The translations under genes were made by a program, and so were the position numbers. The notes under the pieces are model-generated. The model made no database searches. It was not told the DNA's origin and was given only the letters and a program-made list of their open reading frames with translations. DNA of 64,000 nucleotides, from assembly GCA_040403095.1 (NCBI GenBank), contig JBBALI010000012.1, positions 17,351-81,350 of the forward strand, in the 5' to 3' direction. Shown piece after piece: positions 24,977 to 33,449 of this stretch; positions within the stretch are counted from its first letter, which is position 1; each line of letters begins with the position of its first letter. Source of the DNA: JAQVCM01 sp040403095. GTDB lineage: Bacteria; Bacteroidota; Bacteroidia; Flavobacteriales_D; Crocinitomicaceae.

Positions 24977-26043
24977 TTTTGTGCATTTTGTCTCAGCCAA
25001 AAATCCATTAAAACAATGGCAGTCATTGCTTCAACAATTGCTACAGCGCGCGGAACAACGCAAGGATCGTGTCTTCCTTTTCCGTCCAAAGTAATTTCAT
25101 TTCCAGCTGAATCAATGCTTGGTTGCGATTGCATCAATGTGGCCACAGGTTTGAAAGCAGTTTTGAAATAAACTGGCATTCCATTGCTTATTCCGCCTTG
25201 AATTCCACCACTGTAGTTCGTTTTGGTTGAACCATCACTATTAAAAATATCGTTGTGTTCTGAGCCAAACATTTCAGCGCTAGAAAATCCTGAACCAATT
25301 TCAAATCCTTTAACAGCGTTGATTGACAACATGGCCTTTCCTAATTCTGCGTGTAATTTATCAAAAACAGGTTCGCCCAATCCAGCAGGAACGCCATTGA
25401 CAATACATGAAACACAACCACCAATCGTATCGCCATTTTTGCGTGTTTCCAAAATTAAGTTCTCCATTTCTTGGGCTAAATTCAAATCTGGACAACGAAC
25501 AGCATTGCTTTCAATTAAATCAAAATCAACTCCTTGAATGGCTTCATCTGACATTTTTATTTTGCCCACTTGCGAAACAAATCCATGAATGGAAATTCCT
25601 TTTTCTTTCAAAAACAATTTTGCCAAAGCGCCAGCCACTACTCTACTGGCAGTTTCTCTTGCGCTAGATCTTCCGCCACCTCGATAATCTCTATGACCGA
25701 ATTTTTTGTCATAGGTGAAATCAGCATGAGATGGGCGAAATTGGTCTTTTAAATGATCGTAGTGATTTGATTTTGCATCTTCATTTGGAATCAAAAATCC
25801 AATCGGTGCACCAGTAGATTTTCCTTCAAAAATTCCAGATAAAAATTGAACTAAGTCAGATTCTTTCCTTTGAGAAACAAGATTTGATTGTCCAGGTTTG
25901 CGTTTATCTAATTCAGCTTGAATAAACTCCAAATCAATGTCAATATTTGCAGGAAAACCGTCAACCACCCCGCCAATAGCAGTGCCGTGAGATTCGCCAA
26001 ATGTTGAAATCGTGAATATTTTACCGTAAGTAGAACCTGCCAT
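24973..26043 (-). CDS. aroC: Chorismate synthase
   Basis: This enzyme converts 5-enolpyruvylshikimate-3-phosphate to chorismate using reduced FMN, the last step of the shikimate pathway. It has 356 residues, the normal length. Signature segments are present: GESHG near the start, RKPGQS, FGHRDYRGGGRSSARETASRVV, the conserved Gly-rich ILETRKNGDTIGG, and late GRHDPCVVPRAVAIVEAM. All are intact. The 3' end overlaps the next gene by four bases (ATGA). Confidence 0.97.
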   Translation of the reverse strand: MAGSTYGKIFTISTFGESHGTAIGGVVDGFPANIDIDLEFIQAELDKRKPGQSNLVSQRKESDLVQFLSGIFEGKSTGAPIGFLIPNEDAKSNHYDHLKDQFRPSHADFTYDKKFGHRDYRGGGRSSARETASRVVAGALAKLFLKEKGISIHGFVSQVGKIKMSDEAIQGVDFDLIESNAVRCPDLNLAQEMENLILETRKNGDTIGGCVSCIVNGVPAGLGEPVFDKLHAELGKAMLSINAVKGFEIGSGFSSAEMFGSEHNDIFNSDGSTKTNYSGGIQGGISNGMPVYFKTAFKPVATLMQSQPSIDSAGNEITLDGKGRHDPCVVPRAVAIVEAMTAIVLMDFWLRQNAQK

Positions 26044-26105
26044 TTTTGAATTTTGATGTTTGAAAAATCTGAGTAAAGTTAATGATTTACGAGAAATTAT
26101 CCCAT

Positions 26106-26138
26106 AAAAAAAGAATCAATCCATTGCTGAATTGATTC
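26106..26138 (-). terminator. Rho-independent terminator after the phosphohexomutase gene
   Basis: On the minus strand the 8-bp stem GAATCAAT/ATTGATTC with a 10-nt loop is followed by seven T. It lies just after the mutase stop codon, upstream of aroC. Confidence 0.85.
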
Positions 26139-26160
26139 CCTTTAAAAATGAACTATAATA

Positions 26161-27570
26161 TTATTTACAGATTGTTTCTTCTGTCATTTTCAATATTTTG
26201 CGCACTTCTTCCAAAGTTGGTGCTTCAGCATAGGTTCTCAAAACTGGTTCAGTTCCAGATGCACGAATCATCAACCATCTTTCATCATCGAAGAAATATT
26301 TCCAACCGTCAATCGTTTTCACTTCGCGAATTTTGTAGTCACCAAAATGCGTGTACACATTGTTATTACAATTTGCAATAATGCTTTGTTTCAATGATTC
26401 TGTGATGTGCAAATCATTTCTTTCAAATTTGAATTCACCCACAATTTCGTAAACCTCATCGATTAATTCATCCAAAGATTTCCCAGATTTTGCCATGAAT
26501 TCCCAAATGATCAATCCCATCCAAATTCCGTCTCTTTCAGGAATGTGTCCTTTGGTAGCGATACCTCCTGATTCTTCACCACCCAGCAAAACATCTTGCT
26601 CAACCATGATCGTTGCAATTTCTTTGAAACCGATTTTGGTTGTAATGTGCTCTAAACCATAATGTGCTGCTAATTTCTCAATTCTCGGTGTACAACTGAA
26701 AGCAGTTACCACTTTTCCAGACATTTGTTTGTATTTCACCATGTAGTGAATTAACAATAAAATAATGTGGTGTGAATCAACAAATTCTCCTTTTCCGTTG
26801 TACAATCCAATTCTGTCAGCGTCCCCATCAGTTGCCAAAGCGCAATCAATTTTACCGTCAGCGATGATGAAATTAGCCAATTCCTGCAAATTTTTCGCGA
26901 TCGGTTCTGGTGCTTGACCATAGAAAGATGGATTGTGTTCGCAATGTAAAAATTGTGTTTCTGGCAAAATTCTTTTCATTGCATTTTGTCCAGCACCATA
27001 CATCGCGTCGTAAGCCAATCTCAATCCAGAATTTTTAATTGCTTCTAAATCAAAATTTGCTTTTACGTGATCAACATAACGCGTTTCTAAATCAACAATT
27101 TCCAATTGCCCAGAAGCGATTGCATCTTGCAAGGAAATACTATTTAAATCCAATGAATTTGTTTCAGGAATAATATCTTCCACCTCTTGCACGTGCGCTG
27201 GAGACAATGGTCCTCCGAAATAGGCTTTCAATTTGAAACCATTGTATGCAGGCGGATTGTGACTGGCAGTGATTACAACACCAATTCCACAATTGAATTG
27301 ATTTGCTGCCAACGAAATCATAGGAGTTGAAACAAAACCTTTCGCCATTTTGACATGAATGCCTTGACTCAAGAAAACTTTTACAGCAGTTTCAACAAAC
27401 AATTCACCAGCAAAACGACAGTCATGACCAATAACAATACTTGGTTTTTCATAATTTTGTTTTGTCCAGTTACCAGTTGCAATTGCCACTCTAGCAACAT
27501 TTTCCACAGTGAATTCATCTGCGATGATTGCTCTCCATCCGTCAGTTCCAAATTTAATTTTTTGTGCCAA
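26161..27570 (-). CDS. Phosphoglucomutase/phosphomannomutase-family alpha-D-phosphohexomutase
   Basis: This enzyme interconverts 1- and 6-phosphorylated hexoses for nucleotide-sugar supply. The KFGTDGWRAII start, active-site phosphoserine in ITASHNPPAYNG (S103 from this start), metal loop DGDADR (248-253), GGEESGG sugar loop and phosphate-binding RASGTEPVLR are all present. No ATG precedes the domain. The frame is open to a TTG at 27600, but that codon lies inside a TATATTTG -7 box, so the TTG at 27570 (next to KIKFGTDGW) is the better start. Glucose versus mannose versus glucosamine specificity is not decidable here. Confidence 0.9.
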   Translation of the reverse strand: MAQKIKFGTDGWRAIIADEFTVENVARVAIATGNWTKQNYEKPSIVIGHDCRFAGELFVETAVKVFLSQGIHVKMAKGFVSTPMISLAANQFNCGIGVVITASHNPPAYNGFKLKAYFGGPLSPAHVQEVEDIIPETNSLDLNSISLQDAIASGQLEIVDLETRYVDHVKANFDLEAIKNSGLRLAYDAMYGAGQNAMKRILPETQFLHCEHNPSFYGQAPEPIAKNLQELANFIIADGKIDCALATDGDADRIGLYNGKGEFVDSHHIILLLIHYMVKYKQMSGKVVTAFSCTPRIEKLAAHYGLEHITTKIGFKEIATIMVEQDVLLGGEESGGIATKGHIPERDGIWMGLIIWEFMAKSGKSLDELIDEVYEIVGEFKFERNDLHITESLKQSIIANCNNNVYTHFGDYKIREVKTIDGWKYFFDDERWLMIRASGTEPVLRTYAEAPTLEEVRKILKMTEETICK

Positions 27571-27743
27571 TGTATCTTGTTTTAAAATTTTCAATTGCAA
27601 ATATAGGAAATAAGGTTTATCAATTTATTATATTTTTTCTTGACTGTTTTAAAAGTCAGGTTGTTAATTCGTTCAATTTCAAGCTTAACAATTTTTTAAA
27701 AAACAAAAATTAAATTCAGAGATTGTTTACTTACTTTTGTTTC

Positions 27744-28700
27744 ATGCAAAAAATACTATTTTCATTATTTATAGTTTTGGCTTTAAATTCTAAAGCGCAA
27801 GAGTATAAGATTGGTTTTTACAACGTTGAGAACCTTTTTGATACAATCAACGATCCGAATAAAGACGATGAAGAATTTCTTCCAAGCGCTGAAAACAATT
27901 GGAATGGAAAACGTTACATGGAAAAAATCACGCACATCAACCAAGTGTTGGGTGAAATGGGAAATGTGTTGGCAGTGGGAATGGTGGAAATTGAAAACGC
28001 ACATGTATTGAAAGATGTGATTCGTTTTTCTCCAACGATGTCTAAAACTCATGGTATTGTTCATTACGAAAGTCCAGATGAAAGAGGAATTGATGTTGGT
28101 TTGATTTATGACAGTATCCGCTTGAAATTGCAAAAATCTGGTTCTATCAGATTTACTTTGCCAGGAATGGAAAAACCAAGTTCAAGAGATATTTTATGGT
28201 CAAAATTTACAACTAAAAAAGACACGATTTTTATGATGGTCAATCACTGGCCAAGCAGACGTGGTGGTGAAGACAAAAGTGAACCAAATCGATTGGAAGC
28301 GGCCAGAAACGCAAGAGTTTTTATTGATTCAGTTTTGAATGTAAATCCAAAAGCGAAAATCATTTTCATGGGTGATTTAAACGATTATCCAACAAACAAA
28401 GCGCCGATGTTGATTGCTGAAAAGCTACAACCACAAATTATCAAAACATCAGGAGAATTTGGTGGAAGTTATTTTTACAATAACACTTGGGATATTTTGG
28501 ATCACATTTTAGTTTCACCAGGAAATTTTAGCAAAAAATGTTTCAAAGTAGTTCCAAATTCTGGAAAGATATATTCTCCAAAATATTTGATGGAAGAATA
28601 CAAAGGAAATATCCAACCTTTCAGGACTTATGGAGGTAAGAAATATTTGGCTGGTTATTCAGATCATTTGCCTGTTTCGATTACAGTGAAATTGAAATAA
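27744..28700 (+). CDS. Secreted endonuclease/exonuclease/phosphatase-family protein
   Basis: This 318-residue exported protein has a signal peptide MQKILFSLFIVLALNSKA-Q. EEP-fold motifs: IGFYNVENLFD (Asn/Glu metal site), VGMVEIENAHVL (Glu), HYESPDERGIDVGLIY, VNHWPSRRGG, FMGDLNDYPTN and a terminal SDHLPV. These form the full metal-binding and catalytic set. It could degrade extracellular DNA or act on phospho-compounds; both occur in this family. I chose the ATG at 27744, because it starts the signal peptide. Confidence 0.9.
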   Translation: MQKILFSLFIVLALNSKAQEYKIGFYNVENLFDTINDPNKDDEEFLPSAENNWNGKRYMEKITHINQVLGEMGNVLAVGMVEIENAHVLKDVIRFSPTMSKTHGIVHYESPDERGIDVGLIYDSIRLKLQKSGSIRFTLPGMEKPSSRDILWSKFTTKKDTIFMMVNHWPSRRGGEDKSEPNRLEAARNARVFIDSVLNVNPKAKIIFMGDLNDYPTNKAPMLIAEKLQPQIIKTSGEFGGSYFYNNTWDILDHILVSPGNFSKKCFKVVPNSGKIYSPKYLMEEYKGNIQPFRTYGGKKYLAGYSDHLPVSITVKLK

Positions 28701-28717
28701 GAAAAAGCTCTAAAATG

Positions 28718-28747
28718 AAAAAAGTATTCTTGAAGGAATACTTTTTT
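28718..28747. terminator. Bidirectional terminator hairpin
   Basis: The 12-bp stem AAAAAAGTATTC / GAATACTTTTTT with a 6-nt loop is flanked by A and T runs. It sits between two convergent genes, so it could stop transcription from both sides. Confidence 0.85.
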
Positions 28748-28769
28748 TTTGCTCTAAAAATAAAAACTA

Positions 28770-30092
28770 TCAAGGCAATTGTGTCACGTACAAAAATTTC
28801 TTTTGCGCGGATTCAAAAGGTCTGTAAATGTAATATGCCTTTCCACCGTTGATGGCAACTTTGTCAACGTATTTGTGCTCAAATTGAATTTTATCTCCCA
28901 AAATGCCAGTCCTCAAATCTATTTTCTGAACAGAACAAATTCCCGCTTTTTCAAAAAACGCGTAAACTTCACCCGTGATTTCGTCTTGAAGCAAATTCCT
29001 TTTCCAACCAGTTTGCTTGGGCTGATAGTGATGGAAAATCGGAATACTGTCTAGTTTATTTCCTCTAGAATCAAATGAAAAAAGTAAATCTTTGTAATAA
29101 TCAAATACATAAATAGAATCATTTTTGCGAAACATCGGTGCATACAATTCTTTGTAGTAAACTGTATTCGTGAAATAATTCGCACCAACCCAAATTTCTT
29201 TGTCAATACCTGTTTCAATCTCTTTATTGGCAGCCCAAAGTTTGGTTCTCACATCAACCCATTTGTATTCAGCGCGATACAATTCCATCATCAATTCATC
29301 TTTGATTTCCATGATTTTAGAATAGGTTGAATCCAGTTGGTCAAAAGCCAAATAGTCGAAAGCTGGATAATTAGGATTGAAATTTGAAAAGAACAATTTC
29401 GATTGGACTGTGTCCACCACAGGAAAGATGTATTTCATGTAATACGCTTTATCAATGGTTGAAATCTCGATGTTCTTCTTTTCTCTGTGGATTCCATAAA
29501 CACCATTTTCACAAACAACGTGCACATTGCCACGAAAATCATGAATCAATTCTTTCGGATTTTCTTTCAATTTGAAACTTTGTAATACTTGTTTTCCATC
29601 GTAAATCAGCAATTCGCTTCCTTTGTCTAAACGCTTTGGATAAGCTAATAGCAACAATTCGCCATTGGGCAAAATTTCAAAATCAGAAACACTTAATTTT
29701 TCGGATTGAAAAAGCACTTGCACTGCGCCCGGAGCTAAAACAACAACTTCGTTGAGCAGCTTAACTTTTGTTTTGGTTAGGTAAACAGTTTTCCTAATTG
29801 TATCTTCAGAAGAAATTGATTTTGGAGGAAAAACAGTCAACGATTCAGAATCATAATATCCATGATCCATAGAAATTGTAAATTTTTCTATAGAAAGCAA
29901 TTTAACAATAATTTTACCTGAAAAATTGGACTTCGTTTTAAATGAAGAATCTGCTAATTGAAAAAGTGAATTTACATTGGGGATGTTTTCCTGTGTGTTT
30001 TTGTCCTTGCAATTCAATTCAAAAACAAAACCCGTTTGTGCGTTTACTTTTACTACTAGCAAAAGCAAAACAATGAATAGCCATTTTTTCAT
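28770..30092 (-). CDS. Secreted protein of unknown function with CarboxypepD_reg-like N-terminus
   Basis: This 440-residue exported protein has a signal peptide ending KVNA-Q. Residues about 22-110 look like a small beta-sandwich (ELNCKDKNTQENIPNVN...GKIIVKLL..FTISMDHGYYDSES), similar to carboxypeptidase-regulatory-like domains. The rest is strand-rich with repeated 'YDGKQVL', 'VDTVQSKLFF' and 'DYYKDLLFSFDSRGNKLDS' segments, which suggest a beta-propeller. No enzyme motif is apparent. The function is unknown. Confidence 0.7.
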   Translation of the reverse strand: MKKWLFIVLLLLVVKVNAQTGFVFELNCKDKNTQENIPNVNSLFQLADSSFKTKSNFSGKIIVKLLSIEKFTISMDHGYYDSESLTVFPPKSISSEDTIRKTVYLTKTKVKLLNEVVVLAPGAVQVLFQSEKLSVSDFEILPNGELLLLAYPKRLDKGSELLIYDGKQVLQSFKLKENPKELIHDFRGNVHVVCENGVYGIHREKKNIEISTIDKAYYMKYIFPVVDTVQSKLFFSNFNPNYPAFDYLAFDQLDSTYSKIMEIKDELMMELYRAEYKWVDVRTKLWAANKEIETGIDKEIWVGANYFTNTVYYKELYAPMFRKNDSIYVFDYYKDLLFSFDSRGNKLDSIPIFHHYQPKQTGWKRNLLQDEITGEVYAFFEKAGICSVQKIDLRTGILGDKIQFEHKYVDKVAINGGKAYYIYRPFESAQKKFLYVTQLP

Positions 30093-30137
30093 AGTTTGTC
30101 AATTTCTTAGAAGATGCAACTTTGCGCAAAATTCCAT

Positions 30138-30169
30138 AAAAAAAGCTCCCAAACTGAATTGGAAGCTTT
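30138..30169 (-). terminator. Rho-independent terminator of ilvE
   Basis: On the minus strand an 11-bp stem with one mismatch (AAAGCTTCCAA pairing with TTGGGAGCTTT) and a 6-nt loop runs into seven T, 20 bases after the ilvE stop codon. Confidence 0.8.
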
Positions 30170-30189
30170 CAAAAAATAAATATTTCAAA

Positions 30190-31260
30190 TTAAGCTTTTA
30201 AAATCCAACCGAAAGTATCTTCTACTTCCCCAGATTTAATTGAATCCATAAAAGTGCTAACTTTATTTGAGAAAGTTCTTCCATCAATTGGTGGCAATTC
30301 TAATATCTCATCTCTGTAACCAATTTTAGCAATGTGTGCAATTGTGGCTGCAGTTCCAGCACCAAAAGCTTCTGTCAAACTTCCGTCTTTGATTGCCCCA
30401 ACCAACTCTTTCACGCTTACTTTGCGCTCTTCAACTTCCATTCCCCAAGATTGAGCAACCTCGATTACACTTCGCTTGGTTATTCCTCTTAAAATTGTAT
30501 CGCTGTCTTCAGAAGGCGTAATTAATTTTCCGTTGATGACCAACATGATATTCATTGTGCCAGATTCCTCTATGTACTCATGTGTTTTGGCATCGGTCCA
30601 CAACAATTGGTGGAAACCTTTCAACTGACCTTGTTTCGCAGGATACAATGAAGCACCGTAATTTCCAGCAGCTTTTGCTCTTCCTACTCCACCTTCAGCA
30701 GCTCTCGTGTAATGCTCTTCAATTTTTACATTCACAGGCTCTGAGTAATATGCTCCAACTGGACAAGTAAAAATAATGAATTTATAAGTTTCAGAAGGTC
30801 TGATACCAACAAATTCATCTGTACCAAACATAAATGGACGTATATATAATGAATATCCAGGTCTATTTGGAATCCAATCACTATCAACTTCTGCTAATTT
30901 ACGCACACATTCTACGAATAAATCCTCGGGAACGATTGGCATACACATACGTTCGCAAGACTCATGAAAACGACGCGCATTCATTTCAGGACGAAAAATC
31001 AACACATCACCTGCAGCAGATTTATTTGCTTTCATTCCCTCAAAAATCGCTTGTCCGTAGTGAATTGCTGAAGTTGCAGGATGAAATGGAAAACTTCCAA
31101 ATTCCATAATCTCTGCTTCTTGCCAAGCTCCATCTCTGTACTCCATCATTAACATGTGATCAGAAAATACTTTACCAAAAGGTAAATTTTCCCAATCTAC
31201 TTGACTGATTTTGGAATGTTGAGTTGGGGTCACTCTAATGTTTGTTTTTTCTTGTAACAT
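30190..31260 (-). CDS. ilvE: Branched-chain amino acid aminotransferase
   Basis: This PLP enzyme transfers the amino group between Val/Leu/Ile and 2-oxoglutarate, the last step of branched-chain amino acid synthesis. It has 356 residues, typical of the BCAT II (eukaryote-like) group. The PLP lysine is K196 in GRAKAAGNYG; YIRPFMFGTD and EESGTMNIM are the substrate and cofactor motifs; GAGTAATIAHI near the end binds phosphate. It has its own promoter (31279-31309) and terminator, so it is monocistronic. Confidence 0.96.
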   Translation of the reverse strand: MLQEKTNIRVTPTQHSKISQVDWENLPFGKVFSDHMLMMEYRDGAWQEAEIMEFGSFPFHPATSAIHYGQAIFEGMKANKSAAGDVLIFRPEMNARRFHESCERMCMPIVPEDLFVECVRKLAEVDSDWIPNRPGYSLYIRPFMFGTDEFVGIRPSETYKFIIFTCPVGAYYSEPVNVKIEEHYTRAAEGGVGRAKAAGNYGASLYPAKQGQLKGFHQLLWTDAKTHEYIEESGTMNIMLVINGKLITPSEDSDTILRGITKRSVIEVAQSWGMEVEERKVSVKELVGAIKDGSLTEAFGAGTAATIAHIAKIGYRDEILELPPIDGRTFSNKVSTFMDSIKSGEVEDTFGWILKA

Positions 31261-31278
31261 AATCTTTTTTTCGATGTG

Positions 31279-31309
31279 CGAATATAATTGAATTATTTAG
31301 GGAATTCAA
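31279..31309 (-). promoter_or_regulatory. ilvE promoter
   Basis: On the minus strand TTG (31309-31307), a 20-base spacer and TATATTCG (31286-31279) match the Bacteroidota consensus except for one base. Confidence 0.6.
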
Positions 31310-31374
31310 GTTTTTAGCGATATTCTCACTATTTATTTTGTTAATTTTGACGAACGGTTATAATCTGCACAACG

Positions 31375-33258
31375 TTGGAGCAAAGTAGAAATATTTTAAA
31401 AAAATACTGGGGATTTGATCTTTTTCGTCCCATGCAAGAAGACATTGTAGATGCTGTAATTTACGGTAAAGATACCTTGGCACTTCTTCCAACTGGCGGA
31501 GGTAAATCTATTTGCTTTCAAGTGCCTGGAATTGCGCGTGAAGGAATCACAATCGTTGTTTCGCCGCTCATAGCATTGATGCAAGACCAAGTTGAGCAAC
31601 TTCAAAAAAGAGGCATCCGAGCAAAGGCAATCACCAGTGGTATGTCTTACCGTGAAATTGATATTACACTCGACAATGCCCGTTTTGGCGGATTGGATTT
31701 TCTTTACACTTCTCCCGAAAGATTGCAAACTTCGCTTTTCATCGAAAGATTCAAGCGCATGAATGTTGGTTTAATCGTAGTTGATGAAGCGCATTGTATT
31801 TCTGAATGGGGACATGATTTTCGTCCTCCATATAGACAAATCAGTGAACTTAGAAATCACCACCCAAATGTGCCAATTATTGCATTGACGGCAACCGCTA
31901 CGCCAGAAGTAAAGGAAGATATTATTGCGCAATTGAACTTGAAAAATCCTGAAATTTTCGAGGGACCTTTTTTAAGACCAAATCTGAGTTACGAAATTTA
32001 TCCAGTAAACAATAAGGTAAATTCAATTCTCAAATTAGTCAAACAGTTTGAAGGAAATAGTGGAATAATTTATTGTCAAAAAAGAAAAAGCGTCAAAGAA
32101 GTTGCGAATTGGTTGATAAGTGAAGGCAATAGAGTCGGGATTTACCATGGAGGAATGGATGCCAAAAGCAGATCTGCGATGATGAGCGCTTGGTTGAAAG
32201 GAGATTTACCGATTATGGTCGCCACCAATGCGTTCGGAATGGGAATTGACAAACCAAACGTTCGCTATGTAATTCACTATGAATTCCCCAACAACATTGA
32301 AGCATATTTCCAAGAAGCTGGCCGCGCAGGCCGAGACGGTCTAGAATCTCGCACTTTTGTATTTTATGAAACGAGAGATTTAGAAGAAACAACCTTACAA
32401 ATCGACAAACAATTTCCTGCTATAGAAACGGTGAAAAACACTTACAGTTCACTTTGCAATTATTTAAAATTGGCTATTGGTTCTGGAGAAGGAGAAACGT
32501 ATCCAATCAATTTGAAAACATTGACAGATAACTTCAAATTGGATTTAATTGAAACTTATCAATCATTGAAAATATTGGAAATGAATGGTGATTTACAATT
32601 CACCGAAAGTGTTTTTCATCCCACTAAAATCAAATTTTCTGTTGGAAATACGGTGTTATATAGTTTTCAAATCAAGTACGAAAATACTGCCAATTTAATC
32701 ACCTTGATTTCTAGAAGTTATCCTGGAATTTTTGATCAATATTTTGAGCTACACGAAGCAGAATTTTGCAAGCGCTTGAATATTTCTCCCGCTGAATTAG
32801 AAAAACAATTGAAATTCCTAGAACAAAATGGCATTATTGATATCAATTGGAAAACTGATTTGCCTTTGGTAACATTCTTAAGGGAAAGAGTTCCTGATCA
32901 AAACTTTAGATTGGTTGAATCTGTTTACCATAATCGCAAAGATTTAGCTGAAAAACGGTGGTTCAAGATGCGTGAACTTCTGACTTTACCAGTTTGTCGC
33001 TCACAATACATCATTAAATATTTTGGTCAAGATTCAAAACCTTGCGGGAAATGTGATCATTGCCGATCTTTGAAAAGAGAGGATTATACGCAGGAAGAAA
33101 TTGGCGAATTGCTGCTGGAAAAACTCCATGAACCGCATTCTTTGGAGGAAATCAAGGCAGAATATCTGCACATCAAACAAGATCAAATTATTCGAGTACT
33201 CAACTGGTTGATGCAAGAGGAACGGATTTTTTATAAGGATGGAAAGTATTCTTGGTGA
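31375..33258 (+). CDS. recQ: ATP-dependent DNA helicase RecQ
   Basis: This 627-residue 3'-5' helicase acts in DNA repair and recombination. Motif I is LPTGGGKS (38-45), motif II DEAH (137-140), the RecQ aromatic loop is ISEWGHDFRPPYR, and motif VI is QEAGRAGRDG. The zinc site uses four Cys in CRSQYI...PCGKCDHC. A winged-helix RQC-like tail (EEIGELLLEKL...) closes the protein. There is no HRDC domain. The TTG start (31375) precedes the domain at the usual distance, and no ATG fits. Confidence 0.95.
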   Translation: MEQSRNILKKYWGFDLFRPMQEDIVDAVIYGKDTLALLPTGGGKSICFQVPGIAREGITIVVSPLIALMQDQVEQLQKRGIRAKAITSGMSYREIDITLDNARFGGLDFLYTSPERLQTSLFIERFKRMNVGLIVVDEAHCISEWGHDFRPPYRQISELRNHHPNVPIIALTATATPEVKEDIIAQLNLKNPEIFEGPFLRPNLSYEIYPVNNKVNSILKLVKQFEGNSGIIYCQKRKSVKEVANWLISEGNRVGIYHGGMDAKSRSAMMSAWLKGDLPIMVATNAFGMGIDKPNVRYVIHYEFPNNIEAYFQEAGRAGRDGLESRTFVFYETRDLEETTLQIDKQFPAIETVKNTYSSLCNYLKLAIGSGEGETYPINLKTLTDNFKLDLIETYQSLKILEMNGDLQFTESVFHPTKIKFSVGNTVLYSFQIKYENTANLITLISRSYPGIFDQYFELHEAEFCKRLNISPAELEKQLKFLEQNGIIDINWKTDLPLVTFLRERVPDQNFRLVESVYHNRKDLAEKRWFKMRELLTLPVCRSQYIIKYFGQDSKPCGKCDHCRSLKREDYTQEEIGELLLEKLHEPHSLEEIKAEYLHIKQDQIIRVLNWLMQEERIFYKDGKYSW

Positions 33259-33449
33259 AAAGTGTAGGTTTTAAAAACACAAACATACTTTCGTTAACTT
33301 TAAATAAAATAAACTTCAGTTTAGTAAATTATACGAAATTCTAATAGATGACACAACTAAACCAACACTTTAAACTTTTTCTAGCAAAAAACATTAGAAT
33401 TTCTCTATTTTTGTATTGAATACACTTTATATATCCTGATTCTACAAGC

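Noticed and set aside
23162..25000. Start of the membrane protein at the upstream TTG (25000)
   Set aside because: The ATG at 24976 overlaps the aroC stop as ATGA, which is a classic coupling arrangement; the extra eight residues are hydrophilic with no support.
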